A stretch of 64,000 bases of DNA from Coenobita brevimanus (lineage: Eukaryota > Arthropoda > Malacostraca > Decapoda > Coenobitidae): the NCBI GenBank assembly GCA_032717465.1, contig CM064681.1, positions 16,400,204 to 16,464,203 on the forward strand. The letters are read 5' to 3'. The notes beneath the pieces are model-generated. The model searched no databases and was not told where the DNA came from. It saw only the letters and a program-made list of their open reading frames with translations. The position numbers and the translations under genes are program-made. Below are positions 1-12,040 of the stretch, piece after piece (position 1 is the first letter of the stretch; each line of letters begins with the position of its first letter).

Positions 1-1262
1 ACTCACTTGTCTGTGAGTGTGTGATGCAACAATCCTATTTTTTATATTATACTAGACACCCTCGCATGCCTCGTCCATTTGGTTATAGGGTTTGGGATAT
101 CATGGAGGAGTTTGGTTTGTCAGCAGTACCTGGCAGTCCCCTTTAGATCCCAAGAGTTGTGCCATACTCAAGGTAAATTTCTGCAGGTTTCTTGCAGGCT
201 CAAAGGATTCTGTCACTCCTCAGTGTCTTTTACAGTTATTTTTAGAACATTCTTCTACTCATGGCGGTTCTGTGCCTGTGTATAATGTTGGCTCTAAATC
301 CACCTCTGGTGTTGGTTTTGGAGTGGTGTTCCCTAATTTTAGCCATGGAGGTAGTCTTCCTTTGGCTTCCTCAGTTTTTACTGCAGAGTTTCAGCTATCG
401 TTTTAGCCCTGAAGTTGGTGTTTGTTCACCCTAGCAATTTTTAGTGATTTTCAAGGAGTGCTTTCGACCCTGGACTCTTTTAACTCTTCCCATCCTATAG
501 TTTTAGCTATTCTGGAATGGCTGTTCCTCATTCGTCGTCGGGGGAAGAGAGTGGATTTCTGCTGGGTTCCCTCACATGTTGGTGTCATAGGTAATGAAAG
601 GGTAAATGCACTGGCTAAGGCTACAGCTTTGCAACCTGTACATGCTCCTTGTCATCTACCTGCCACTGATTTACGCCCTCCACTATTATCTGCTGTTCGT
701 GCTTGTTGGCAATTGAGGTGGGATAGCGTTCCTCTCAGCAAGTTAAAGGAAGTCATGAAGTTCGTTTCTCAGAGAGTTTGTTTTACAATGGCTCGTAAGT
801 TAGAGACTGTTCTGGCTCGCCTTTGCATTGGACGCACCAAGCTCACACATGAGTTCCTCATGTGTGGAGGCGTGCAGCCATTCTGTGATGACTGTTTGGT
901 TCCCCTTACTGTCAGGCACTTGCTGGTTGAGTGTCCCAGTTTGGGCGACTTATGTCGGAGGCTGCTATGGAGGCACCGAGGGGAGGGTGGTGTTTACTGT
1001 CCCTCTTTGATGCTTGGGGGAGAGCCTGGTACCGCTGAGGACGATGTGTTTTTATTTCTGAAGGAGGCTGGCCTCCTTCACCTTTTATGATTCCATTGTT
1101 TTTACTTTGATGTCTAGTTTTTAATATGTAGTTTTGCCTTTTAATGTTTTTATGTTTTTGCTGCTTATATTTTTGCTTATACGGCACCATATGACCTTGT
1201 TCTTGCGGTGCCATGTGTTCCGTCAATCAATCATTCAATCAATCAATCATTTAATCAATCAT
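1..1262 (+). mobile_element. I-clade LINE, 3' end (copy I-1), entering from the left window edge
   Basis: The plus strand matches the last 1.2 kb of the full-length I-clade LINE that lies on the minus strand at 19150-25396, covering the RNase H domain, the C-terminal Cys/His box and the short 3' UTR. The element ends in an irregular TCAA/ATCA tail (about 1223-1262), the same kind of tandem tetranucleotide tail seen on the two other copies (19150-19170 and 40276-40297). The 5' part lies outside the window, so full length and target duplication cannot be judged. Confidence 0.85.
92..1090 (+). pseudogene. RNase H and C-terminal domain of I-clade LINE ORF2
   Basis: Two plus-strand frames (92-406 and 422-1090) together encode the RNase H part of a LINE ORF2. 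The frame changes near 406-422. The first catalytic box, normally Y-T-D-G-S, reads Y-N-V-G-S, so its Asp is lost. The second acidic box (FSDFQG) and the WVPSHVG/GNERVNALAK box with its His are still present. The C-terminus carries a Cys/His cluster (MCGG..PFCDDC..RHLLVECP) typical of I-group elements. Family knowledge: RNase H removes the RNA strand during target-primed reverse transcription. The frameshift and lost Asp make this copy inactive. The last 222-residue stretch is otherwise open. Confidence 0.85.
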
Positions 1263-1558
1263 CCTTATGCTTGAAATTATGGCGCAGAGACCCATTGCCT
1301 CAGATGAGACCATCAGCATGACCAGGGGTGGCTTGCATACCTGAGTAACTAAATATGCGGTATTTGGCAGCTGCAGTGTGGCAGGGTTTGACAACAGTTT
1401 GATGGCATAGAGGGAGAGTCAGGGTTCCCATGGAAACCACTGACAGTTCCTTGTGCTTGAAATTTTGGTGCAGAGACCCATTGCCTCATATGAGGTGATC
1501 AGTGTGGTCAGTGGTGGCCCTCATATCGCCTCATATGAGGTACTGGGCACAGTGGGGG
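1263..1558. repeat. Spaced 65-bp direct repeat with CCTCATATGAGG palindromes
   Basis: A segment at 1268-1332 recurs with about ten mismatches at 1454-1518, both beginning TGCTTGAAATT. The 12-bp perfect palindrome CCTCATATGAGG lies at 1484-1495 and again at 1529-1540. No gene is visible. It may be the remains of a small DNA transposon or local duplication; the class is unknown. Confidence 0.5.
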
Positions 1559-2345
1559 TTAAATACAAGAAATCAGTCCAAGAAAGGTGGGCACAATTCT
1601 AGTCCAATCATTATAACAAAGGTCTTGAATAAATATTCTGTAATGTGTAGCCTTGCCACAGCCTATATGTTCGACATGATCATGTACACTGCCACTGACA
1701 TGAACATTTCTGTCCATAAAATATTGCATCTGTGCCTGTAAGTGCATCATCATGGCCCAGTATCCTAGGGTACAGTGTGTAACACGAGGAGCTGTGTGAC
1801 CCATTTCTCCCATCACTGTAAGGGACAGGTTCAGCATTTCATGACGAAGGAAATGCTGACACTGGAGTGGATGGACAAGTGTGGTGATATGATAGCGACC
1901 ACTGCCCACTCTGGTGACATGGCACCTAGCAACAAGGTCATCTGAATCATGAGAGTCACAGACAAGTGCATCATTAAATGCTGACAAATCCATCAGTTTC
2001 TTTAAACAGTGACAAATCTATCAGTTTCTTTAATCCCTTTGCTCCCAGCATCCTCAATATAAGATGGAACTGTGCATTTTCAAAATATTATTAAGAAGGG
2101 AACCCCGGGTTAGGAACCTATGAGCTTTGCGACTATGAGCTGACAAGCGGAGGTCGATACACCTAGCATCCATTCAACAAAATCCCTTCCACAGGAACTC
2201 TGGGAGCTAAGGGGTTAAGACTGATGTAGGCATCAGCTCCACCTACAACATGAATTTGATCAGCATGATTGACATGCAGATTGGTAGTGTCTGAGTGTGT
2301 CAGAAAAACTGCCCTGATACTCTTCCTTCACCTGATCAACATCAC
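1559..2345 (-). pseudogene. Unrecognised minus-strand reading frame, split by a MITE
   Basis: An open minus-strand frame (1559-1993, 144 codons) has ordinary amino-acid variety rather than low complexity. It includes His/Asp-rich stretches such as DSHDSDDLVARCHV and VSGSVHDHVEHIGC. An upstream minus-strand stretch (about 2345-2219) reads on in the same style (HSDTTNLHVNHADQIHVV). The two are separated by the 181-bp MITE at 2034-2214 and by a roughly 28-bp tandem duplication (1981-2033) that shifts the frame. Removing both would give one segment of about 190 residues. I do not recognise the family. It could be a decayed host exon, a transposon gene or chance. Confidence 0.35.
2034..2214. mobile_element. 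181-bp piggyBac-type MITE
   Basis: The left end is TTAA followed by TCCCTTTGCTCCCAG. The right end is CTGGGAGCTAAGGGG followed by TTAA. The ends are inverted repeats of about 14 bp (CCCTTWGCTCCCAG) bounded by a duplicated TTAA (2030-2033 and 2215-2218), the signature of piggyBac-superfamily insertion. It has no coding capacity, so it is a non-autonomous element. It interrupts the unrecognised minus-strand frame around it. Confidence 0.7.
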
Positions 2346-2354
2346 AGAGCTAAG

Positions 2355-4641
2355 TTTTTTTTTTTTTTTTATTTGAGGAAGAACGAACCAAAGGCAACGA
2401 GCCCGCAAAACTTTTACTTTCAAGAGAATACCAATACAAGAGAGAGCCAAATTCAAGATCCGATCATTTCGAGATGCCTGGACACACTGCGTTTGAAAGA
2501 CTGGAGATCATAGGAAGCAGGAAATACAGACAGAGGGAGACAGTTCCAGAGTTGACCTGTTGCATAAATGAAGGACTGGGAGGAACGGTTAACTCTTGCA
2601 TTAGAGAGCTGGACAGAAAAGGGATGAGAGTTTGCTGCTAGACGGGTGCTACGCACCTGTTGTAGAGGTGGAGGAATGCATGCAGACAGTTCAGAGGAGC
2701 AGTGACCATTGATGTAGCAATAGAAAAGAGATAAAAATGCAACAGTGCAACGAAGAGACAGAAGTTGAAGGGAGTCAGTAAGAGGAGGAGAGTTAATGAG
2801 ACGAAAAGCCTTTGACTCCATCCTATTGAGAAGAGCTGTATGTGGGGAGCCTCCCCACACATGAGAGTTGTACTCCACACAGGGGCGGATAAAACCCCTG
2901 TATAGAGTCAACAACTGTGCAGGGGTAAGCACACTTTATCTCTTGGAAGCAGATTTTACAAGAGATGTAATATGATCTTTCCAAGATAGGTCCCGAGTAA
3001 ATGAAACCCCAAGCTTGTTCAAGGATGATGGGTATACCTGTTGAAGATTTTGTCGGGTTGATAGGTGCAAAAATTGAGTCTTTGATGCATTAAAAACAAC
3101 CAGATTATTTTTACCCCAGTCAGAGATACGAGCCAAGTCAGACATTAGGTGTGCCATAGCCTCATCCCTTGTTTGTTGAAGTAACTGCTAAGATGGACGT
3201 TGTGGGAATCAAGTGGAAAGGTGGAGGGTGGAGTCATCAGCATATGAGTGGATAGGGTTAAATGTACAGCATAGAAGGTCACTGATGAATAAAAGAAGAG
3301 AGTTGGTGATAGGAAAAGAGCACTGAGAAACACAACTGTTTAAATATCTAGGAGAAGAACGATGGCCGCCTACAACAGCAGCTATAGAATGATCAGAAAG
3401 GAAGCTAGATATGAAGGCAAAGATGGAAGGATAGAAACCATAATAGGGCAGTTTGGAAATTAAAGAGTTATGCCAGACTCGATCGAAAGCCTTTGAGATG
3501 TCAAGTGCAATGACAAAGCTTTCGCCAAAGTCCCGAAAGGAGGATGACCAGGAGTCTGAAAGGTAGGTGAGAAGATCGCCAGTGGAACGTCCCTGACGGA
3601 ACCCATACTGACGATCAGAAAGAAGGTTGTGATAGGAAAGATGCTTTAAAATTTTTCTATTAAGAATAGACTCGAAAACTTTTGAGATACAGGATGTTAA
3701 AGTCCCTTCTTTGGGACTGGCTGAATGAAAGCAAACTTCCAGCAAGAAGGAAAGGTACAAGTTGATAGACAAAGGCGAAAGACTTTACCTAGGCAGGGTG
3801 TAAGCACAGAAGCACAGTTCTTGAGAACAACAGGAGGGACTCCATCAGGCCCATATGCATTATTAGTACTGAGGCCAGTGATGGCAGAAAATACATCAGC
3901 TGAAGAAATTTTAATGTCAGCCATGAGGACGTCACAGCGGGGAAGTGATGAACAGCACCGGAATCGTCTAAGGTGGAATTGGAGGAGAAAGTCTGAGCGA
4001 AGAGATCTGCTTTATCAGTAGAAGAAATAGCTACAGAGCCATCAGAGAAGAAAAGAGGAGGGAAGGATGATGAGGTAAAGTTGTTAGAAAGGTTTTTGGC
4101 AAGGTGCCAGAAGGAGCAGGAAGAATTCGAGTTAGAGAGTTGAAAGCATTTAGTACAGGTGAAATTATTTTTAGCAGAGTGAGGAACAGACTTAGCACGA
4201 TTCCGGACAGAAACGTATAAAAGATGTGATTCAGGGGTGGGTTGGCTCTGGTACCTTTTATAAGTACGTCAAAGATTTTTTCATAGTAAGTAGAATTAGG
4301 AGATAAGTAAACAGTGCAGATATATTTAGTCAGAGAATGACAGGAAAGCCGAAGCCAGAGTGTAGAGAATTCAGAAGAATCGAGTTCAGGAACACGCCAG
4401 CAAGGTAAGTTGTTGCATGTATATACACAACAGCCACCTTTGGCTTTGAAATGAATATATAGAAAGTAGGAGGATATAGAAAAGGGTCTGCTATCAGTTG
4501 CCTCAGACAGCGGAGTCTCAGTTAGAAAAAGAAGGTGAGGTTTAGACAAGGAGAGGTGGTGCTCAACAGAGCAAAAGTTAGAGGAAAGGCCATGAATGTT
4601 GCAGAAATAAAGAAGTGAGTCAGACAGTGGTTCCAGGCATC
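2355..4641 (-). mobile_element. LINE-B copy A, poly(A)-tailed, internally deleted
   Basis: This is a minus-strand copy of the APE+RT LINE without RNase H that recurs at 11177-25876, 58705-61316 and 62366-64000. The 3' end is a poly(A) tail (poly(T) on plus, 2355-2370). Homology to the other copies continues to about 4641. Compared with the 58705-61316 copy, roughly 600 bp are missing at about 4258-4268: the endonuclease part runs straight into the linker before the RT. The family resembles the Jockey/CR1 group; the exact clade would need a tree. Confidence 0.85.
2453..4640 (-). pseudogene. Broken ORF2 (APE fragment plus RT) of LINE-B copy A
   Basis: Read on the minus strand, the N-terminal part (4640-4268) shows the start of an APE-type endonuclease (NIHGLSSNF, LLFLTETPLSE, AKGGCCVYTCNN). 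It then jumps to the linker before the RT (about 4260-3700). The RT follows in several frames: the finger region ([14 protein letters not shown], 3924-3697), palm (GFRQGRSTGDLL, ALDISKAFDRVWH, 3772-3209) and a YADD box (SYADDSTLHLS, near 3245). The C-terminal part (SDLARISDWGKNN, FIRPCVEYNSHVWGG, 3157-2453) is again in other frames. At least four frame changes and the deletion make it non-functional. Confidence 0.8.
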
Positions 4642-6284
4642 CTGAGTCATCACCGGGACGTACAATCTATAGCTAAATTGCTTTGGCAGACACAACAGGC
4701 AATGAGATGTCTGGTACAGTGATGTCTACCAACAGCAGGAAAAGTACGGGGCACGTAGTGCAACCGACACTGGTCAGGGGGGTGTCGACTTACCTGTCTG
4801 GTCTTACACTGTGGTGACTATGTCTGCCACTGATCTACACGACGAGGACTTTTTTTTCTAAAAAGTAACTACAATGTCTGCAGCATGTGACACTGGAGTG
4901 TGCTTGGGGGAGTGTCTCTGAATCTACAACACTTTTGAAATGTGTAAATTGTGTTAATATAATATTCCAGTGAGTAACTAAACATATAGTTGATGAAATT
5001 TTGAACACTGTGCTGTGTTGCAGCCATTGTTGCTGATCGACACAAGTCTCTCTGTCCGCGTAGACCCATCAACTGCAGGCAAGCAATGCCCATGGAGGGT
5101 CATCCCATACAGTGAACCAATTGTGCATTGCGGCTGACAGCACCTTGCTGCAGGGAGGTGGGAGGAAATGTGTAGAGGTTTGGTTCCTTGATGGGTACTT
5201 CATTTTCGTCTCCAGTTATTGGACACCATAACAGACTCCACTTCAACCTGTGACCTGGTATTATGGTTACCACCGACCGTTCCAAATGGTCTTGTCAATC
5301 AGTGTACAGGTACTTGATGTGGAAATAATAATAATAAAACGTGACAAGAAAGAAGATAGATATGGGAAAAGAGTAGGGCAGACACAGATACAGAATGAGA
5401 GAGGGTTAGAAAGTAGCAAGCAGCACTACACCAAGTGAGTGGATGATAGTCACCAGCATCCCACATAAAAAGTGAACATCAAGTTCACTAGGAATTCTTA
5501 CCGAGATGTGGGAACCACTAGAAAAATACTGTAAATGACAGTGAAATAGCATGTATGGAAGTATAAATAAGTAGTCAGCTGTGTAAATACTATAATCACA
5601 CAGAGCGTCAAAGCTATCTTCTGGGTAAGAGAATTAGTGTAGCCTACATGAAATCAATCTATCTATCTTGCCAGACGACACAATCCTGCAAGGGGCGGCC
5701 ACTTGACTCTCGAGTTATTTGTTTCATGGGGAGGAGCACCAACCCTCCACCAACCCACTTCTTGACACGTAGGGAGCACGTATAGTTAGTTTATATGGTT
5801 ACCACCCAGCGCTGTAAATGGTTTCTTGGCTTACAGGAAATACCATAAGAAAAATACGTTGAAAACCAAATGCAATTAAGTACAAACAGGTGAAGCCAAC
5901 TTTGTAAAAATTACACTTATGTGGGATATCAGAACTCGCATTACCGTACGAAAGCTGGAAATCTGAGCGATATAGTATCTAAGTGCACATAAAAATGTCC
6001 TTTAGGAAAAATATTAGGATAAGTTATTAAATAAGTAGACAGAATTGAGATTAACTTATTAAAAAATTATAGTCACATGGGATTTGATAAAATAATTTTT
6101 GTGTAAGAAAATTAGCAATAAGACATTGAAATAGCGTAATAGTTCCTAAAATGTGGTCTCACCATATTTTCTGTGTAAGAGAATTAACAATAAGACATTG
6201 AAATAGCGTAATAGTTCCAAAAATATGGTCTCACCATACCTGACATTTTCTTTGCATTAGTCTTCTGTCAGCGTTTTCTCTCTT
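4642..6284. other. No gene recognised (AT-rich unique DNA with one short tandem duplication)
   Basis: I see short random open frames only. A T8 run at 4851-4858 and a 72-bp tandem duplication at 6101-6239 are the only structured parts. Confidence 0.4.
6101..6239. repeat. 72-bp tandem duplication
   Basis: The stretch beginning GTGTAAGAAAATTAGCAATA at 6101 is repeated from 6173 with a handful of mismatches (period 72 bp, just under two copies). No coding content. Confidence 0.8.
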
Positions 6285-6990
6285 GTCAACACACTCTTAT
6301 CACTTTAACTTATCCTATAACCCCAGTAAGAACTGTGGACCCTTCCAAGGAGAGGTATCTGTGGCACTGTGGTGCTGCAGACTGGGAGACCCTCAGACAC
6401 TAATTGTTTCATTTTCCCTGGTTAAATGAACCAAGAGCTATCTAACTGTGCTTCTCACAATATGATGGTTATTCTCTCAGTCATGGAACATTCACTTCTT
6501 TCTCTTATCCTGATTAACTTAAAAAGGCCTAGGTTTAATCACACAAGGAGGAGGACTGTAAATGGTACCCGTGCTAACCCACCATTGAATCTCGTCTGTT
6601 TTATGTTTCTGCACATATTCTTCCTAAGTCTGATCTTAGCCGTACTGATTCAGTTTCTTCCCGCTCCTTCTGGCATCTTGCTAAAAAACATTTCTAATAG
6701 TTGTACTTCTTCCTCCTTCCTTCTTTTCCACTCTGAAGGGTCTGTGTCTGTTTTTTGTTGATAAGGCAGAACTTATTGCCTTGGCATTCTCCTCCAGTTC
6801 TACATTGGACAGGTTTGATGCGTTCCCTCCATCTCTTACCTCCCTCTGACTTCATTATGCCTGACGTTATAATTTCTACAAAAATGTACCTTCTGCCCTC
6901 ACTAGCCTAAATAAAATTAAGCAGTATAGGCCTTATGGCAGCCCTGCTGTCGTTCTCAAAAGCTGTTTTGTGCCCACACATTATCTACGA
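6285..6990 (+). pseudogene. Old, heavily mutated LINE-B fragment (copy F)
   Basis: The plus strand retains scattered identity to the segment between endonuclease and RT of LINE-B: the nucleotides for the CPITPV/GPDP junction, a tract matching RYQSQPTPES (around 6560-6600) and the tract before the RT finger ([12 protein letters not shown] near 6920-6950). Stops and frame changes occur every few dozen codons and several internal pieces are missing. The copy is far more diverged than copies A, D and E, pointing to long-term presence of this LINE family. Both ends are truncated. Confidence 0.65.
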
Positions 6991-7836
6991 ATGATAAATA
7001 GAACGCGATGAGCAGAGGCGGGTCAAGAAGCAGTTAGATTAGAAAAAACGGGACAGGACAACTAAGGTTGGAGAGGAGAGATAAAGACAAGGGTAGGAGG
7101 GCATCGCAGAGCAAAAAGGAGAGAACACAGCAAGAAGAGATATGCAAATAGATCAGGATGGGATAGGTTAGTTCAGAGCACGACAGAAAAGGCAGGATAA
7201 TTAAGGTAGATTAGGGCAAAGCCAGTCAGGAAAGGAAAATGTAGACTGGACTGTACAAAGCAGGGAGGAGCAGGTCAGTACGGAGAAGAGTAAGACAGGT
7301 TCTGGCAAGCAGACAAGGGCATTTCAGGGGTAGGGCAGTCTAGGGTAAGTACCACAAGGAAAGCAGGAAATGGCAGGAATATTAGACAAAGAAGGCATAG
7401 CAGGGTAGGCAAAATAGGACCGACCAAGAAGGCGGGACAAGGCAGAACACATCAGGCAGGAGAGGATGGTAAGCAGCAGGGATGGGCATGGCAGGGCTGA
7501 GCACTCCCAAGTGGCACAAAGAAAGGCCAAGGAATAATTGAGAAGAGTAGAGGAAAGTCGAGCACGGCAGGGTTGGGCAAGGCAAAGTAAGGTAAGCAGG
7601 AGTCTGGCAAGGAAGGACAAGCAAACTTTTGAGCAATGACGAAACCATGACTTTATATTTCTGTTACTTCTAGAAGATCTAATTTTACTATGCAGAAAAT
7701 TGTCGTATGGGAGGAGTTTTATTTAACCCCTCAGCACGAGAGATGAGGGAACGTCTCGTAAAGTGAATGGCAAGCTCACGTGAGTTGTAAGAAAATAAAG
7801 ACGATGCCACCAGGTTAGAAATACTAAGACATACCA
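6991..7836. repeat. Purine-rich low-complexity stretch
   Basis: From about 7020 to 7620 the plus strand is built of degenerate GGCAGGG, GGCAAGG and GGACAAG-like words. The long minus-strand frames over it (Leu/Pro/Cys/Ala rich, 7324-7648) follow from this composition and are not credible genes. From 7640 to 7836 I see nothing. Confidence 0.5.
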
Positions 7837-7988
7837 ATATTCCCATTAGAATGATATCATGCCCGCTGACATACAAATATTCCCATTAGAATGATACCAT
7901 GCCCGCTGACATACAAATAGTCCCATTAGAATTATACCATGCCCACTGACATACAAATATTCCCATTAGAATGATACCATGCCCGCTG
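7837..7988. repeat. 40-bp tandem repeat, 3.8 copies
   Basis: Units begin ATATTCCCATTAGAATGATA at 7837, 7877, 7917 and 7957 with one to four differences each. No spacers separate them, so it is a minisatellite and not a CRISPR array. Confidence 0.9.
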
Positions 7989-7994
7989 TTTCAC

Positions 7995-9250
7995 TCTTGC
8001 AATAAAAAAGATATTCTGACCCACCTTAGGAAAGAAGCTCCATTTATCGATCGGGCAGAGAAAGCCACCATTAATATGGAATTTCCCTAGAGGGGTTCCC
8101 CAGGGCTTCCTTCTCTCATTTACACTTTTCAGCCGCCTATACAGTACATGCAGGGTATTCTCACATTACAGACACGCATAAACATTTCCTCATATGCAGA
8201 TTATATTACCATAGCAGCTACACACCACATTTCAGAAACGGTCAGTTTGGTGAGAAAAAAAAAAAAAAAAAACTATAATACGCTTCATGCATTTATCACA
8301 GATAACAAGGTGACGATTGCTTCAGCCAAATCCACCACCATACTCATCACCAGTGACTAACTACTAACACAGGCACACCCCCTAACATCACACGTAACGA
8401 TATACCTGTGCCACATATTCCCGACAACAAAGATCCTTAGAGTGACATATGACACTGCAGTCACCTTCAGAGATCAAATATAAGACATCTAGAGGCAATG
8501 AACCCCAAGACTAAACACACTTAAGGCACTTACACGGAGTAATTTTAGACGACAGGAGGAAACAGTCCACTAATTCAACAAATAACATATTAGGTCAGTG
8601 ATGTCCTACGTTTGGATTCCAGTTTTATCTAACATCCATTACAACGCCTTGTCAGCAATATGGAACAACGCTGTATGTAACAGCATTGATTGCACCAACC
8701 AGTAATACTCCCATAGAACACTTACGCTGAAAGTAAAATCTGCGTTAGAAAATATTTCAATATGAGAGCCATACTCTTGTATACAGCAGTCGGTGCTAAC
8801 ATACAACACCCCTGCCAATATATAATTAAACCACGCAGTACAACTAGGCACCAAAAAATCATCACACCACAAACATTAATAACATCTCTTCAATAATATC
8901 CCACCTCCAGACATTCTTGCACTAACAGTGAAAGGACACTTACATACCCACTTCATGCGAAGGGCCATACAAAAACTTGATCGATCACAGTGTTATAACC
9001 TCATCCCACCTCATGACGTTCAAGCATTAGAAGCATCCTCAGATAGATATAACTGAGTTCACTTACCTAGGATTAGATCAGGACATCAACCAACCCTCCT
9101 AAATTATCATCTTAGATTTGGGTTGCGTGGAATCAAAGACTTATGCCCAGCTTCCAGAATAAAACCACACATCTTGTTACACATAATGGAGCACTGTGCA
9201 GCACATGTCTCAGTAAGACGCAGACACAACAGCAACGGTGTGGGAACCTA
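7995..9250 (+). pseudogene. Degraded LINE reverse transcriptase and C-terminus (Jockey-like, not LINE-B)
   Basis: Plus-strand fragments of a different LINE are visible. Near 8093-8115 is RGVPQGFLLS, the RT GVPQGSVLSP box. At 8190-8215 is SYADYITIAA, the SYADD catalytic box with the second Asp changed to Tyr. At 9055-9240 a C-terminal tract reads LPRIRSGHQPTLLNYHL then GIKDLCPASR and HIMEHC, the usual L-R-S-G...C-P-x-C...H-L...C pattern after the RT of such elements. An A18 run at about 8254-8271 breaks the RT. Stops and frameshifts make it dead. Family knowledge supports only an APE-type LINE; Jockey is my best guess. Confidence 0.6.
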
Positions 9251-11108
9251 TGAGAAAACCTTCTAGGGCCGGTTGCTTATCTGCAGTCGATGGTTCTTCT
9301 TGATCAGGCAGACCAGGGTTAACCAGCAACAGGAACGAGAACTCAACTTGGCATATATGGCCTGGAGGGAAAAGATTATCTAAAAAATAATTTTTTCATG
9401 AACTGTGTGGCTTACCGCAGGATAACTAACTGCATGACAGTAGGAAAAATTATGTAACCTAAATGAGGCGTCACCTTAATGACGACGTTGTCGTTATTGC
9501 TGGTGGTGGTGTTTTTGTTGTAATGGACCAAAGTGTACACCCAGTGTTTAGAAATTAAAATAATCGTAATAACTTACAATCTATCACCTTATTAGATCTG
9601 TAGGGGTTTGAGGCTAGGCTACTGAGTTCGGATACGGAAGGCTACAGTTACCAGTACCTCGCCCTTGACTGGTGTTATGAGAAAGAAAAAACAGTCATCC
9701 TTTACATGTAAGCCTTTATGAGCGAAATCCGATTTTTGTGCCAAACCCAGTACAGCACCGTGAGTCCATCTGGTAATAACTGTGGTTAACTCTCAATTTT
9801 TAAATGAAATAATTGAGTACATGATAATATTAATTTTGGTTTATCCAAAGGTATCATTACATCTAATGAGTGGATAGTGGGAGTCTCATCCTACCACCAT
9901 CATCATCATTATCATCTTCATCATCATTATCATTATATGATGTTATATTAAATCATCCTATTTATCATCATAATAACTACGCATAATTACCCAGACTCTG
10001 ACTCAATAATGGTTAAAATGATGTACTGATCATGTTGAGATTGAAAGATACAAAGGAAATCAGTTGCTAATGTCAGATCCAGCTGTAAAATGCCGCCTGT
10101 GTGCCTCCTCCCCCTTCCCCACTGCTCCTCCTTCTAGTCTTCATTAGCTATTTCTTTTCCCTCCCCTCTTGCTTCTCCCCCATCTCTCCCTCACATAACA
10201 AAATGGGTTCGGCAATAAGAAAAAAAAGCTGATCTGCGCTGGGGCGTTGTGCCCATGATGGATACCGGTATATAAGGCACAGGGTTGAGCGCCTACTCCA
10301 GTGGTTGGTGAGGGTGCAAAGTGGGTGGAGTGTCTGGCAGTGGGATATCACTGTCAAGGTAAGGCTTCACAACGAACAACCAGTTACCAGTAATGTACAA
10401 AAATTAGACGAGCGGTGGCAAGATATGGCCAGTAAAAAAGTGTATTGATTTTAGAATCCTGTTTAATACTACTGGTCAACCTCCACTGTATAATAATTCA
10501 TATTATGACTATGATAGTTGTTTTTCAAAACATTCCATCACAGAAAAAGATATTGTACATAAAAAATATCAAATCCTGCTGATACTGAAAGTACTGTTAA
10601 TTACCATGCAATGAGTGAATGTTTTAATGATGTATCTGTTAAATGAAAGACTCTGTGTTAAAACAAATCACAAATTTTACACATACCAGAATAATTACTC
10701 ACTCGTGACAGTTATATAATTTTAAGTATTCACATAAATTTTGTCAAAGAATTCAAAACACAACATTCCGATCCGTACCACGATTTTTTTTCATATACAG
10801 TTTGCCTTCATAATTTATGGGATTATTTTCACAATAAATTTTGAATTAAATTTCACCACCTGCACAGCACACACACAGGTACAGTTATAGCGTTTCTGAA
10901 CATCATTTTTAAAAATCTTCTGGACTAAGTGTCTATTTTTCCGTCAAAATATTAATTCTTTCCCTCTGCTAATGACTGTTACTCCTTATACCTCATCAGT
11001 ATCTTCTACCTTCATAGTCTATAAGATTTTTCACGACTTATTTTACTGCAGCCATTGTTACAATCAAAGGAATTTCATTCCACTGTTTTGCACCACCACA
11101 TCTTGTAA

Positions 11109-11115
<7 letters not shown>
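9251..11115. other. No gene recognised
   Basis: AT-rich DNA with an imperfect (ATC)n run at about 9893-9950 and pyrimidine-rich sequence at 10090-10195. I see no coding motif, transposon end or RNA gene. Confidence 0.4.
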
Positions 11116-11161
<46 letters not shown>

Positions 11162-11176
11162 GTGTGTGTGTGTGTA
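11116..11176. repeat. (TG)n microsatellite abutting a LINE-B 3' end
   Basis: An almost pure (TG)30 run with one TGCG interruption. It sits where the other LINE-B copies carry poly(T) on the plus strand, directly against the LINE 3' UTR, so on the LINE strand the tail reads (CA)n. Confidence 0.9.
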
Positions 11177-12040
11177 AAAGAACAAACCAGAGGCCAGGAG
11201 CCTGCAGATTGTTTCCTCGAAGAAAAAACAAAAACAAGATAACTGAGAGCCCGATAATTTCCAGATGCCTGGACACACTGCGTTTGATAGACTGGAGATC
11301 ATAGGCAGTAAGCAATACACAAAGCTGAGAATAGCGCCGCTATTAGTAGCGGCGCTACTATTTTAATAGCGATGGTGGTAACGCCATTACTTTTTGTAGC
11401 CAGTAGCGGAACTGAGAGCGCCACTACTTTTTTGGCCGTACTCACGCGTTACCGCGCTCCTCGCTACTCACGCGACGAATACACACACGCACACGCACAC
11501 ACACACACACACACACACACCTCTAACTATCCCCGTCTCTAACTCCCGCTCTCTTCCTCACTCTCTCAGACTAATTCTTACTCACTGCGTTAGTATTTCA
11601 TAACAGTATGTTACTTTCAGTTTAAAGTAGTGGGAAAAACATTGCTGTTGTATAAATAGCCTTTAAAAGAAAGCTCCAGTTCATTTTTAGTTTCGTTTTC
11701 GTACATATCTTAAATAGGTATCATTGAAAATATAATAAATCTGTATAATATGTATCAATGGTAGGCCACATTTTTTGCCTTTTATTTAAGTATTTAACTT
11801 TCAGTAGGTATACTAGGTAACAATGTAAAAGAACATTTGCTACATTATGCAGTAAATACCCGGTAGCTTTTTCCTGTACCTTCAGCTCTAAGCTTCATTA
11901 AAGTGACACCGACATGTGTATGATGTTTCTTTTATTTTCAGTATAAGTATATTGACATTACTGGCACACAACATAACCACTCAGACTGACTAATATTATC
12001 AAGAGAGTATATAGTGTATTGCTATATCACAGATTTTTGT

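Noticed and set aside
7324..7648. Leu/Pro/Cys-rich minus-strand frames as a secreted or membrane protein
   Set aside because: They arise from a purine-rich degenerate repeat on the plus strand.
7837..7988. Regular 40-bp repeats as a CRISPR array
   Set aside because: Units are head-to-tail without spacers and the context is eukaryotic.
10148..10357. Possible promoter and first exon of a host gene in relatively GC-rich DNA
   Set aside because: No TATA/Inr layout, domain or downstream exon could be supported.
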